Made by a program: the position numbers and the translations under genes
The notes under the pieces: generated by a model
Databases searched by the model: none
What the model was told of the DNA's origin: nothing
The model's input: only the letters and a program-made list of their open reading frames with translations
Source of the DNA: Rhodovibrionaceae bacterium
GTDB taxonomy: Bacteria; Pseudomonadota; Alphaproteobacteria; Kiloniellales; DSM-21159
Assembly (NCBI GenBank): GCA_028279885.1
Contig: JANQMX010000067.1
Coordinates: 1 to 64,000, forward strand
DNA length: 64,000 nt
Direction: 5' to 3'
Shown: positions 55,076 through 63,685 of the stretch, in pieces
Numbering within the stretch: position 1 is the stretch's first letter
Layout of the letters: the number at the start of each line of letters is the position of its first letter

Positions 55076-55227
55076 TCGATCGGCGCCATAGGTGGTGCTG
55101 GCTGCTGCCAACCGCGCTTGTCGCAATAGGGCTCGGCGCAATGTTGGCGGCTCTGCTGCCGGACGTGCTGGCTGCCTACAGGCTGAGCTTTCTCGACAAG
55201 GCGCTTTGGAGCTTCACCTGCTTCTGA
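55072..55227 (+). CDS. Possible 51-residue membrane protein coupled to MFS gene
   Basis: An ATG overlaps the stop of the MFS gene (ATGA) and opens a 51-codon frame. The product is basic at the N-terminus (DRRHRWCW) and then a single hydrophobic helix (LLPTALVAIGLGAMLAALLP). The overlap and membrane character suggest a real small subunit, but there is no homologue to compare. Confidence 0.45.
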   Translation: MIDRRHRWCWLLPTALVAIGLGAMLAALLPDVLAAYRLSFLDKALWSFTCF

Positions 55228-55249
55228 CTGCGGTGAAGCCCCGCTCATC

Positions 55250-56041
55250 CTACGCCGTGCGCTTGAGCTCGCTGTAGTCGCCGCGCGTTCTCAAGGTCAA
55301 GGTGACGGGCGCATCGGTGCGGTTGCGCCAGAACCAGCCGTGATTGCCCGTGAAGGCCGCACGCAGCACGCCGGCTTGCTCGGCAACGCCGCGACCTTTT
55401 TCGTAGCTGACGGACTGGCCGCCGCCGTCGCCGTGCGTATCGAAGTTGAGCACGCTGCCGTTTGCGGTCCACTCGAACTCCGCTTCCGCATTGGCCGCCA
55501 TGACGAGCTTCAGCTCGACGCCTTGGCCGGGATTGAGCGTAATCTCGATCTCGTCGCGCCAGGCAGGGGGCGAGGGAACTTCGTTCTCCTCTGCAACAGC
55601 TTTGCTGGGCTCTGCCGCTTGTTCGACGGCCTCGGGCGTTGTCACCTCCTCAACGGCGCCGGGTGTTGCCGGCACCGCAGCACTATCCCGTCGCACCGCG
55701 GCGCTATCCTGCTGCAACGCGGTGACGACCATCATGATCTCTCTCAGCTGGCGTTCGATCGCATCGAGCCGTTCCGTCTCGACCGGAGCGCGAGCGGGAG
55801 CAGGCGCAGCGGCGCTGCCATGGGCGTCGGCGGCCGCCTCTTCGGCGAGCTGTGTCTTGATCTCGCCCATTTCGGTGAGCCCGAGAAGGCGGCCGGTGCC
55901 GGTCGGATCGATGCCGTACTCGGCCGGCAGCACGACCGTCACGAGGAGTGCTGCGGCCACCACGAATGCTATTGCCGTTGAGCGCAGCAGTTGACGGGAG
56001 CTTGGAAGTTCGTCAGCCGTGGGTTTGTTCGCATTGTACAT
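55250..56041 (-). CDS. Transmembrane anchor protein linked to HupE/UreJ
   Basis: The 263-residue product begins MYNANKPTADELPSSRQLLR, a beginning I associate with so-called transmembrane anchor proteins, then one membrane helix (about residues 24-43), a conserved GIDPTGTGRLLGLTEMGEIK segment, a coiled-coil and Ala/Glu/Pro-rich linker (about 65-155), and a C-terminal beta-rich domain ending GNHGWFWRNRTDAPVTLTL. Function is unknown. It follows the HupE/UreJ gene by 22 bases and is probably its partner. Confidence 0.82.
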   Translation of the reverse strand: MYNANKPTADELPSSRQLLRSTAIAFVVAAALLVTVVLPAEYGIDPTGTGRLLGLTEMGEIKTQLAEEAAADAHGSAAAPAPARAPVETERLDAIERQLREIMMVVTALQQDSAAVRRDSAAVPATPGAVEEVTTPEAVEQAAEPSKAVAEENEVPSPPAWRDEIEITLNPGQGVELKLVMAANAEAEFEWTANGSVLNFDTHGDGGGQSVSYEKGRGVAEQAGVLRAAFTGNHGWFWRNRTDAPVTLTLRTRGDYSELKRTA

Positions 56042-56063
56042 GTGATATTGCCTCTCTTCTCGT

Positions 56064-56753
56064 CTAGGCGACGAAATAGCCAGTCAGTTGAAAGCCGACG
56101 AGCATGAAGCCGGCCGTCATCATGAGGACGTTCGCGGTATAGGCGTGTTTCCAGAAGCCGACGGTTCTTCGCCAATAGCCCATGGCGATGAGAACCGCGG
56201 TGAGTGCCAGCAACTGGCCAATCTCCACGCCGACATTGAAAGCCAACAGATTGGGAAGCAGGCCGTCCGGCGAGAGTTCGTAGTCGAGGATCTTGCTGGA
56301 CAAGCCAAAGCCGTGACACAGGCCGAAGATCAGCGTGGCCGCCTTGGTGTTGGGCTGGAATCCGAACCAGCGCTGATAAGCGCCCATGTTGTCGAGCGCC
56401 TTGTAGACCACCGAAAGGCCGATGATCGCGTCGATCAGGTAGCTGTTGATCCCGATGTTGAAATAGACCCCGAGCAGCATCGTCGTGGAATGTCCCAGGG
56501 CAAAGAGGCTGACGTAGATCGCGACGTGCTTCAGCCGATAGAGAAAGAAAACGACGCCGAAGAGAAACAGCAGATGGTCGTATCCCGTGGCCATGTGCTT
56601 GGCCCCGAGATAGACGAACGGCAGAATGTGAACGCCTGTTATCTCCTGAATGTAGCCCTTGTCGCCTTCAGCGACGGCATGGGCCAGCGCCTCGCCGAAC
56701 GGCAGAAACAGGAGGAGTAGGACGAGGGGTATCCATAGTCTGGCTGGCGCCAT
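56064..56753 (-). CDS. HupE/UreJ-family metal transporter
   Basis: The 229-residue product has a signal-like first helix, then about six membrane segments with the family patterns GYDHLLFLFGVVFFLYRL, VSLFALGHSTTMLLGV, and FGLCHGFGLSSKIL, containing the His residues expected to handle nickel or cobalt. It starts at ATG 56753 with AAGGAGC upstream. It is divergent from the CsoR/RcnR-type repressor and NreB-like exporter, which supports a role in nickel or cobalt handling. Confidence 0.9.
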   Translation of the reverse strand: MAPARLWIPLVLLLLFLPFGEALAHAVAEGDKGYIQEITGVHILPFVYLGAKHMATGYDHLLFLFGVVFFLYRLKHVAIYVSLFALGHSTTMLLGVYFNIGINSYLIDAIIGLSVVYKALDNMGAYQRWFGFQPNTKAATLIFGLCHGFGLSSKILDYELSPDGLLPNLLAFNVGVEIGQLLALTAVLIAMGYWRRTVGFWKHAYTANVLMMTAGFMLVGFQLTGYFVA

Positions 56754-56821
56754 GGCTGCTCCTTGATACAAGAGATATGAACGCCGTCGGATGAGAGACG
56801 GCACTTTGCTTCCGGTTTACA

Positions 56822-56840
56822 TATCCCATGGGGGAGGATA
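56822..56840. promoter_or_regulatory. Candidate CsoR/RcnR-type operator
   Basis: TATCC and GGATA flank a CATGGGGGA core, giving the G-tract with AT-rich inverted arms known for RcnR/CsoR-family sites. It lies 9 bases upstream of the repressor gene and overlaps its ribosome-binding region, which suggests autorepression. Confidence 0.5.
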
Positions 56841-56849
56841 GGATCAAGC

Positions 56850-57128
56850 ATGAGTAAGCCACATCGGCACACGAGCCATCCCGGCGTCATCAATCGACTG
56901 AAACGGGCGCATGGCCACCTCGCCAAGGTGATTGAGATGATCGAGACGGGCGATCCCTGCCTTTCCATTGCGCAGCAGCTTCAAGCGGTCGAAAGTGCGG
57001 TCGCCAATGCCAAGACGACCCTGATCGAGGACCATCTCGATCACTGCCTCGATGAGGTTGTCGGTCCCTTGAGTGCGGATAAGCGGCGCGAGTTGGAGGA
57101 CATCAAGAAGATCGCCAAGTACCTCTAG
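56850..57128 (+). CDS. CsoR/RcnR-family metal-sensing repressor (NreA-like)
   Basis: The 92-residue all-helical product has the family layout NRLKRAHGHLAKVIEMIETG, DPCLSIAQQLQAVESAVAN, and LIEDHLDHCLDE. Cys37, His62 and Cys66 form the C-H-C fingerprint seen in CsoR (copper) and, with an extra N-terminal His, in the nickel sensor InrS; this protein is His-rich at its N-terminus and has His21. The neighbouring NreB-like exporter favours nickel. Formaldehyde-sensing FrmR is a less likely alternative. Confidence 0.9.
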   Translation: MSKPHRHTSHPGVINRLKRAHGHLAKVIEMIETGDPCLSIAQQLQAVESAVANAKTTLIEDHLDHCLDEVVGPLSADKRRELEDIKKIAKYL

Positions 57129-57148
57129 CCGGCGATCGAGCGCGACCC

Positions 57149-58462
57149 ATGCTGGCCATCCTGGGCAATCGAACCTATCGCCACCTCTTCTTGGCTCAGG
57201 CGATTGCATTGCTGGGCACGGGGTTGGCGACGGTCGCGCTGGCGCTGCTGGCCTTCGAGCTGGCCGGGCCCGATGCCGGCAGCGTCCTCGGCACGGCGCT
57301 TGCCATCAAGATGCTCGCCTATGTCAGCGTGGCGCCCTTCGCCGCCGGTGTCACCGAGCGGCTGCCGCGCCGGGCAACGCTCGTCGTCCTCGATCTGGTG
57401 CGCGCGGGCGTGGCATTGGCGCTGCCCTTCGTTACGGAGGTTTGGCAGGTCTACATCTTGATCTTCCTGCTGCAGTCGGCGTCTGCCGCCTTCACGCCGA
57501 CATTCCAGGCGACGATTCCCGATATCCTGCCCGACGAGAAAGACTACACCCGCGCGCTATCGCTCTCCCGGCTCGCCTACGACCTGGAGAGCCTTCTCAG
57601 TCCGTTGTTGGCCGCCGCTCTCCTCACGGTCCTGAGCTTCCACGATTTGTTCCTAGGCACCGTGTTCGGGTTTCTCGCCTCAGCCGCGCTCGTGCTGTCG
57701 GTCACCCTGTGGGCGCCGAAGCCGAGCCCAAAGCACAGCGTCTGGAAGCGCACCACCAAAGGCCTGCGCCTCTTCTTTGCGACTCCGCGGCTGCGCGGTC
57801 TCCTGGCCATCAACATGGCGGTGGCGGCCGCGGGCGCCATGGTGATCGTCAACACGGTCGTCATCGTCCAAGGCGCTTTCACCCTGTCGGACACGGCGAC
57901 CGCGCTGGCCTTCAGCGCTTTCGGGGCCGGCTCCATGATCGTAGCCCTGGCGCTGCCCAAACTGCTGGAGCGTCAGCCTGACCGCGCGGTCATGCTGAGC
58001 GGCGCAACCCTCTTGGCTGCCGGACTTCTGGCCGGGCTGCTGGTCACCGACTTTGCGCTGCTCCTCCTGCTCTGGCTTCTGCTGGGGCTCGGCTACGCAG
58101 CCGCACAGACGCCGGCCGGCCGCTTGCTCAGGCGCTCCTCGCACCCGGAAGACCGGCCGGCGCTCTTCGCCGCGCAGTTCGCGCTCTCCCATGCCTGCTG
58201 GCTGATCACCTATCCGCTCGCCGGTTGGCTCGCGAGCAGTGCCGGGCCATCGATCGCGTTTCTGGTTTTGTCTGGTCTTGTCGGAACGGGGGTCGTGGGG
58301 GCTCTTTTCGTCTGGCCGCGCCAGGATGCGGACGTCCTGGAGCATGACCATAGCGATCTGGCCGACGACGATCCGCATTGGGATGAAGGACATGAGCGCG
58401 GCGGGCGGCGCCATGCCCACGCCTACATCATCGACGATCTGCATCGGGAGTGGCCGTCCTGA
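57149..58462 (+). CDS. NreB-like MFS metal exporter with His-rich tail
   Basis: The 437-residue product has 12 membrane segments and resembles the nickel exporter NreB (QAIALLGTGLATVALALLAF, PTFQATIPDILPDEKDYTRA). The last ~45 residues are rich in His, Asp and Glu (LEHDHSDLADDDPHWDEGHE, RRHAHAY), a likely metal-binding tail. It follows the repressor gene by 20 bases, the order known for nreA-nreB. Confidence 0.88.
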   Translation: MLAILGNRTYRHLFLAQAIALLGTGLATVALALLAFELAGPDAGSVLGTALAIKMLAYVSVAPFAAGVTERLPRRATLVVLDLVRAGVALALPFVTEVWQVYILIFLLQSASAAFTPTFQATIPDILPDEKDYTRALSLSRLAYDLESLLSPLLAAALLTVLSFHDLFLGTVFGFLASAALVLSVTLWAPKPSPKHSVWKRTTKGLRLFFATPRLRGLLAINMAVAAAGAMVIVNTVVIVQGAFTLSDTATALAFSAFGAGSMIVALALPKLLERQPDRAVMLSGATLLAAGLLAGLLVTDFALLLLLWLLLGLGYAAAQTPAGRLLRRSSHPEDRPALFAAQFALSHACWLITYPLAGWLASSAGPSIAFLVLSGLVGTGVVGALFVWPRQDADVLEHDHSDLADDDPHWDEGHERGGRRHAHAYIIDDLHREWPS

Positions 58463-58532
58463 CGGCACATCTGATTGCCGGGGCTTTGCCAGACGCTGGC
58501 ACGCCAAGCTAAAAGGCGGCGTCGTAACCTGA

Positions 58533-59411
58533 GTGGGACACGTCACTTTGCCGCCTGTAGAAACCAACCCGGCCCAGCCGCCGGAAGAGCATTCCAAGCC
58601 CTGTGACATCCGTGCCCTGGTGCCGCTGATGGAGATGCGCAACCGCATCGGCTACGTCTACGGCAGTGAGGACGCGGCCATGCTGCTCTATTCGCTGGTC
58701 CGGCGGGAGCAGCCGAAGAACGTAGTCGAGCTCGGCGCCGGCCTCGGCGTCTCGGCCGCCTGGATGGGCCAGGCCATGAAGGAGCTCGGCGCGGGCCAAG
58801 TCTGGACCATCGACGACGGCAGCCATTGGGAGGAGCAAGGCAAGCTCAAGCTCTTCCTCGGCCAGTTGCTTCAGGTGCCACCCTTCAACCAGATGGCAGG
58901 GGAGGCGCTGGACTATGCGGGCTACATGCGCCGCATGATCGAAGTCACGGGCCTCTCAGGCCACGTCAGCTTTATCCACGATCGGCTCGAGCTCTCCTCC
59001 GAAGAGGCCTTCTACGCCAAGAAGTACGGCTTTCTCGCTCGGCCCATCGATGCGCTCTTCATCGACATCAACCGCACCCCCGATACCATCATCGACACGC
59101 TCTTCATGTTCCTGCCGCACATGAACGAGAGCGCCTCGATCTTCGTCGACTCGGCCTCCTCCAGCCTGGCGTCCTATCTCTTTCTCGAAAAGCTGATCGA
59201 TCAACTCAACCATTCCAAGGTGCCGCGCCGCTTTCTGACCGGCCAGAACAAGGACAGGCGGCGCATGCTGATCGAGCTGGTTTCCCAGCGCCGCTTCACC
59301 CTGATGCATATGGTCGAGCGCCTGAAGCGGGAGCAAAACTCCATGGCCTGGATCCGCATGGAGCCCAACGACTACGTGCCGCACCCCAAGACCGTGATGA
59401 AGTGGGTCTGA
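58533..59411 (+). CDS. Class I SAM-dependent methyltransferase-like protein
   Basis: The 292-residue product has a motif-I-like region PKNVVELGAGLGVSAAWMG, a following acidic strand QVWTIDDG, and IDALFIDINRTPDTIIDTLF in the position of motif III, as in O-methyltransferase-like proteins. The substrate is unknown. It begins at a GTG (58533). Confidence 0.78.
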   Translation: MGHVTLPPVETNPAQPPEEHSKPCDIRALVPLMEMRNRIGYVYGSEDAAMLLYSLVRREQPKNVVELGAGLGVSAAWMGQAMKELGAGQVWTIDDGSHWEEQGKLKLFLGQLLQVPPFNQMAGEALDYAGYMRRMIEVTGLSGHVSFIHDRLELSSEEAFYAKKYGFLARPIDALFIDINRTPDTIIDTLFMFLPHMNESASIFVDSASSSLASYLFLEKLIDQLNHSKVPRRFLTGQNKDRRRMLIELVSQRRFTLMHMVERLKREQNSMAWIRMEPNDYVPHPKTVMKWV

Positions 59412-59537
59412 AGCCGCGTGCCGGCAAAAGAAGACCGGCCGCACCTGGAAAGAGCACGACCGGCTGGGAGGACTACGGGGACGTCAATTAGAGGTTAGGC
59501 TAGGCAGGGAGGAGGAGCGTGGGCTGCTTGCCGGCTC

Positions 59538-59855
59538 TTAGCTGTCGAAGAGCCTGTCGAAAAAGCCGCCCTCAGAGTCGTCGTCCTTGGTCTCTGTCTG
59601 GTCGGCGCTTTCGGTCTTGCTGTTCTGGGTCCCGTCGCTGCGGCTCTGCTGCTCTTGCTGCCGGCGCTGCTCGCGCAGCTCTTCGAAAGGATCCTGCTTG
59701 TCGACGCCGCCGCCGCGGACCAGTTGGAGGCTGGGCTGAGCGGCGTCCTGGTAGCCGAGATCGCTCTTGGCGATGTGGGCGGAAGCGGCGCCGGCGACGG
59801 CCAGGCCTGCTGCGAAGATACCGGCGAAGGTGAGGGAAAGAAGGGTCTTGTTCAT
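59538..59855 (-). CDS. Small secreted acidic protein, unknown function
   Basis: The 105-residue product has a signal peptide (about residues 1-26, cleavage near ASAHIAK) and a mature part that is Gln/Arg-rich (ELREQRRQQEQQSR) and then Asp/Glu-rich (ETKDDDSEGGFFDRLFDS). It looks partly disordered. The start at 59855 was chosen for the signal peptide. No family is recognised. Confidence 0.75.
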   Translation of the reverse strand: MNKTLLSLTFAGIFAAGLAVAGAASAHIAKSDLGYQDAAQPSLQLVRGGGVDKQDPFEELREQRRQQEQQSRSDGTQNSKTESADQTETKDDDSEGGFFDRLFDS

Positions 59856-60297
59856 GGCGGCTCTTTCTCGATCGGGGGTCGGTCTAGGTTGCGTCCGTTG
59901 ACCAAGATTTAGCCTAAGCGGACCGCAAGAACCGCGAGGCGCATCACAGTTCGCCGTCACGCAGCGACACGGCCCCGTGAAGCTGGGCCCTTGAATCAGC
60001 AGTTCGTCAGAGCCCGCGGTCGGTCCTGAACGATCTTCAGGTTCGCAGAGTTAATAGTTAACACATTGAAGTTATTATGATTTTTGGCTTTGAAGTTGCA
60101 AACGAGACCGCCGGAGTGGCATCGGAACATCAAAACCACGGCACTCGGCATCTCCTCCTTTTGGATGAGATCCGCTTCACAGATCGGCCCGTAACAGTCT
60201 CATAATATAAACAGCATCGATGCTGTGAACGCCTGTGGGATTTAGTTTTTGGGGTGGGCTGCATCAAACCGAGCAAAGAAGCGGAAACGATACAGCC
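59856..60297. other. Gene-free, AT-rich intergenic region
   Basis: About 440 bases without a gene, between divergent small genes. The right half is AT-rich. It holds a GTTAA-TAG-TTAAC palindrome (60050-60062) and the 16-base perfect palindrome at 60211-60226. No RNA gene is recognised. Confidence 0.6.
60211..60226. promoter_or_regulatory. Perfect 16-base palindrome upstream of small gene
   Basis: ACAGCATCGATGCTGT is fully self-complementary and lies about 72 bases before the ATG of a 66-residue protein, right after an AT-rich CATAATATAA that could be a -10 element. A dimeric regulator could bind here. Confidence 0.5.
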
Positions 60298-60498
60298 ATG
60301 AACAACGGTGCAGCCTCACAACATGTGGGCGATTTTGCCAGGGTTTACGCGGAGATTCACGGTCACAAAGCCCACGAAGAGGCCTTGAACTACGCGCTTG
60401 TCGTGCACTCCATGGGTGACCGACAGGAATACGATTTTTGGGTGAGCGTTGCCGAGGCATTGCACGCAGACCCCAAAGAAGCGGCAAACGCGGCCTGA
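60298..60498 (+). CDS. Small protein of unknown function
   Basis: The 66-residue product from the ATG at 60298 is soluble and helical, with several His residues (VYAEIHGHKAHEEALNYALV, HSMGDRQEYDFWVSVAEAL). The family is not recognised. The palindrome upstream and protein-like sequence support a real, regulated gene. Confidence 0.65.
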   Translation: MNNGAASQHVGDFARVYAEIHGHKAHEEALNYALVVHSMGDRQEYDFWVSVAEALHADPKEAANAA

Positions 60499-60593
60499 CA
60501 GCTATCTCTCTTCGATTTCGGCCATAACGGTTGTTCTGGGCGTCCGCGCCACCATCTCACTTGCGAGTCGTTGTGGTGAGAGGGAGGTTGCGG

Positions 60594-61343
60594 ATGAGGG
60601 GTGCGGCTTGGCTGCTTGGCGCAACGCTCGCCCTATCGAGTCTTCCGGCCCTCCCGACAGCCGCCTTCGACCCCGACGTCGACGTCGAGCTTTGCCTCGC
60701 CGCCGACGGCTCCGGCTCCATCACCGAAGAAGAATTTGCCTTTCAGCGGCAAGGCTATGCCGCGGCGATCACCGATCCCAGGGTGATCGACGCTATCCGC
60801 CGCGGTCTCTATGGTAAGATTGCCCTGGCTCATATGGAGTGGGGCGGGGCCGAGAGCATGCACAAGATCGTCGAGTGGCAGGTGATCGAGACGGCGGAGC
60901 ACGCCGAATCCTTCGCCCAAGCGCTGCTGGCCGCGCCGCGTCTCGCCACGGGCTGGAACTCCATCAGCAACGCCATCGTCTTTTGTCATGCCTGGATGAC
61001 CGACAACCAGCCGGTCGGCTTGCGCCGCGTCATCGACGTTTCCGGCGATGCCGGGCAGCGGGGCGGGGTGCCGCTCCCGGTGGCGCGGCAGGCAGCCATC
61101 GATGACGGGCTGATCGTCAACGCCCTGGCGCTCAATTTCCGCGGCGGCGGCTTGAGTGGACCGGGCGGCATGCCACTTTTGAGCCACTTCAAGCGCGACG
61201 TGATCGCCGGCCCGGGCGCCTTTGCCCTGGGGGTCGATACTCGCGAAGATTTTGTCGAGGCCCTGGTCCGCAAGCTGGTGTTGGAGATTGCCGGGACGCC
61301 CGGTGAGAGCCTCCCAGCCGGCGGCACGCAGGCCTTTCCTTAA
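60594..61343 (+). CDS. DUF1194-family VWA-like secreted protein
   Basis: The 249-residue product has a signal peptide (about residues 1-23) and a von Willebrand A-like domain starting VELCLAADGSGSITEEEF, with the MIDAS-type DGSGS. RRVIDVSGDAGQRGG and IDDGLIVNALALNF are typical of the DUF1194 family. Function is unknown; it may bind a ligand or partner through the metal site in the periplasm. The ATG follows GGGAGG by seven bases. Confidence 0.87.
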   Translation: MRGAAWLLGATLALSSLPALPTAAFDPDVDVELCLAADGSGSITEEEFAFQRQGYAAAITDPRVIDAIRRGLYGKIALAHMEWGGAESMHKIVEWQVIETAEHAESFAQALLAAPRLATGWNSISNAIVFCHAWMTDNQPVGLRRVIDVSGDAGQRGGVPLPVARQAAIDDGLIVNALALNFRGGGLSGPGGMPLLSHFKRDVIAGPGAFALGVDTREDFVEALVRKLVLEIAGTPGESLPAGGTQAFP

Positions 61344-61516
61344 GGCAACGATGGGAGGATTCTGGCGCTGTGACTGCGTAATTCTTTGAAATGCTTGTCA
61401 TTCGCGGCTATGACTTGCCGGGACGTCGGAACTAACGATACAAGCAGATAGCGGAATGCCGGCTGGAATCGCCGCAATGCGCTTGCCTGCGAACAGAGTG
61501 CAAGGATTTTGAGGCG

Positions 61517-62476
61517 ATGAAGGTTATTCTTGCTCAGCCGAGGGGGTTTTGTGCTGGTGTCGAGCGCGCGATCGATATCGTCGAGCGGGCGCTGGAGATC
61601 TACGGACCGCCGGTTTATGTCCGCCACGAGATCGTCCACAACCGCCACGTGGTCGAAGACCTGAAGGGCAAAGGCGCCGTCTTCGTCGAGGAGGTCGATG
61701 AGATCCCCGAAGGCGCCATCACCATCTTCAGCGCGCATGGCGTCTCCCGGAAGGTGGAGACCGGCGCCGATGACCGCAAACTGACCGTGATCGACGCGAC
61801 CTGTCCGCTGGTCGCCAAGGTGCACAAGGAGGGGCAGCGCTATGCCCGGGCGGGGCAGGAGGTGGTCCTGATCGGCCACGCCGGCCATCCCGAGGTGGAA
61901 GGCACGCTCGGCCAGATCGAAGGCAAGGTGCATCTGGTTCAAGACGTCGACGACGTCGCGACGCTCGAGATCTCGGACCCGGCGCGTTTGGCCTATGTGA
62001 CGCAGACGACCCTGTCGGTCGACGATACGCGAGGCATCATCGAGGCCCTGAAGAACCGCTATCCCCAGATCGCCGGACCCGACGTCAAGGATATCTGCTA
62101 CGCGACGCAGAACCGGCAGGAAGCCGTGCGCCACTTGGCCCAGGTCGCCGATCTGCTGCTTGTCATCGGCGCCAAGAACAGCTCGAACTCCAACCGTTTG
62201 CGCGAGATCGGCGAAGAGACCAGCATCGACAGCTATCTCATCGACGATGCCAGCCAGCTGGACCCCGCTTGGTTGGACGGAAAGTCGGTGGTCGGGGTAA
62301 CCGCGGGCGCGTCTGCCCCCGAAGAGCTGGTGCAACAGCTCGTCGGGCGTTTGCGCGAGCTCGGCGCCTCCACGGTGGAGAGCCTGGGGAGCGTTGTGGA
62401 GAATGTGCAGTTCAAACTGCCCAAGCAGGTGCGGGACCGCGAGGACGACTCGAGCTTGCGTGAGGCACGAGGTTAA
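61517..62476 (+). CDS. ispH: 4-hydroxy-3-methylbut-2-enyl diphosphate reductase IspH
   Basis: IspH makes IPP and DMAPP in the last step of the MEP isoprenoid pathway, using a [4Fe-4S] cluster. The 319-residue product has the three cluster cysteines Cys12 (RGFCAGV), Cys96 (DATCPLV) and Cys194 ([10 protein letters not shown]), and the SSNSNRL motif. It lies just before hpnH, which uses isoprenoid-derived hopene. The stop lies within a 15-base repeat with further in-frame TAA codons. Confidence 0.97.
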   Translation: MKVILAQPRGFCAGVERAIDIVERALEIYGPPVYVRHEIVHNRHVVEDLKGKGAVFVEEVDEIPEGAITIFSAHGVSRKVETGADDRKLTVIDATCPLVAKVHKEGQRYARAGQEVVLIGHAGHPEVEGTLGQIEGKVHLVQDVDDVATLEISDPARLAYVTQTTLSVDDTRGIIEALKNRYPQIAGPDVKDICYATQNRQEAVRHLAQVADLLLVIGAKNSSNSNRLREIGEETSIDSYLIDDASQLDPAWLDGKSVVGVTAGASAPEELVQQLVGRLRELGASTVESLGSVVENVQFKLPKQVRDREDDSSLREARG

Positions 62477-62515
62477 CCGGCCGGGGGTTAATCGGCCAAG
62501 GATTAATCGGATAGT
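62471..62515 (+). repeat. Three 15-base tandem repeats carrying in-frame stops
   Basis: Units ggttaaccggccggg (62471), ggttaatcggccaag (62486) and gattaatcggatagt (62501) follow one another. The first holds the ispH TAA; because the period is 15, the TAA at 62489 and 62504 are in the same frame, giving three stop codons in series. Confidence 0.7.
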
Positions 62516-62536
62516 CGGTACGGGAGGGAGTTAGCC

Positions 62537-63685
62537 GTGGCTGTTCCAGTGATTCAGCAGCTTCGTGTCGGGAGCTATATCCTCAAGCAGAAGCTCAAGG
62601 GCAACAAGCGCTATCCCCTGGTGCTGATGCTGGAGCCGTTGTTCCAGTGCAACCTGGCGTGCCCCGGCTGCGGTAAGATCGATTATCCCAAGCAGATCCT
62701 GCAGCGCCGCCTGTCCGTTGAGGACTGCCTGGCCGCGGTCGACGAGTGCGGCGCGCCGATCGTCTCCATCCCCGGCGGCGAGCCGCTGCTGCACAAGGAG
62801 ATCGATCAGGTCGTCAAAGGCATCGTGGAGCGCAAGAAGTTCGTCTATCTCTGCACCAACGCGCTGCTGCTCAAGAAGAAGCTCGACCTCTTCACGCCGT
62901 CGCCCTACCTGACCTTCTCCATCCATCTCGACGGCTTGCGCGAGGAGCACGACAAGGCAGTCGACCAGGAAGGCGTCTTCGACCGCGCGGTCGAGGCGAT
63001 CAAGGAGGTGGTCGCCCGCGGCTTCCGCGTGACGGTCAACTGCACCCTCTTCAACAACGCCGAGTCGGAGCAGGTTGCCGAGTTCTTCGACTACGTCATG
63101 ACCTTGGGCGTCGAGGGCATCACCGTCTCGCCGGGCTACGCCTATGAGCGTGCGCCGGCGCAGGAGCACTTCCTCACTCGCCAGCACACCAAGAACCTCT
63201 TCCGCGACGTCTTCCGCCGCGGCAAGGAGAGCGGCAGCAAGTGGATCTTCAATCAGTCCAGCCTCTACCTCGACTTCCTGGCCGGTAACCAGGAGTACGA
63301 GTGCACCCCTTGGGGCAACCCGACCCGCAACATCTTCGGCTGGCAGCGTCCCTGCTATCTGCTGGGTGAAGGCTATGCCTCCAGCTTCAAGGAGCTGATG
63401 GAGACCACCGAATGGGACAACTACGGCACCGGCCGCTATGAGAAGTGCGCCGACTGCATGGTCCACTGCGGCTATGAGCCGACCGCTGTGAACGACACGG
63501 TCAGCAACCCGCTCAAGGCCCTGATGGTCTGGGCGCGCGGCCCGAAGGTGGACGGCAAGATGGCGCCGGAGATCTCTTTGGACAATCAGCGACCGGCCGA
63601 ATACGTCTTCGAGAAGCAGGTCCAGACCTACATGGAGTCAGCGCCGGCCGAGGAGCGGAAGAAGAAGAGCAGCAGCGCGGCCTAG
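62537..63685 (+). CDS. hpnH: Adenosyl-hopene transferase HpnH (radical SAM)
   Basis: HpnH adds the 5'-deoxyadenosyl group to diploptene in hopanoid synthesis. The 382-residue product has the radical SAM cluster motif C38-x3-C42-x2-C45 (QCNLACPGCGKIDYP) and the family patterns ISVEDCLAAVDECGAPIVSI-like, IPGGEPLLHKEID, and YAYERAPAQEHFL. The start is a GTG at 62537 with GGGAGG nine bases upstream. The C-terminal end overlaps the convergent hpnG. Confidence 0.96.
   Translation: MAVPVIQQLRVGSYILKQKLKGNKRYPLVLMLEPLFQCNLACPGCGKIDYPKQILQRRLSVEDCLAAVDECGAPIVSIPGGEPLLHKEIDQVVKGIVERKKFVYLCTNALLLKKKLDLFTPSPYLTFSIHLDGLREEHDKAVDQEGVFDRAVEAIKEVVARGFRVTVNCTLFNNAESEQVAEFFDYVMTLGVEGITVSPGYAYERAPAQEHFLTRQHTKNLFRDVFRRGKESGSKWIFNQSSLYLDFLAGNQEYECTPWGNPTRNIFGWQRPCYLLGEGYASSFKELMETTEWDNYGTGRYEKCADCMVHCGYEPTAVNDTVSNPLKALMVWARGPKVDGKMAPEISLDNQRPAEYVFEKQVQTYMESAPAEERKKKSSSAA

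Noticed and set aside
61340-62335. 331-codon minus-strand frame opposite ispH
   Set aside because: Shadow of ispH, whose three cluster cysteines are all present.
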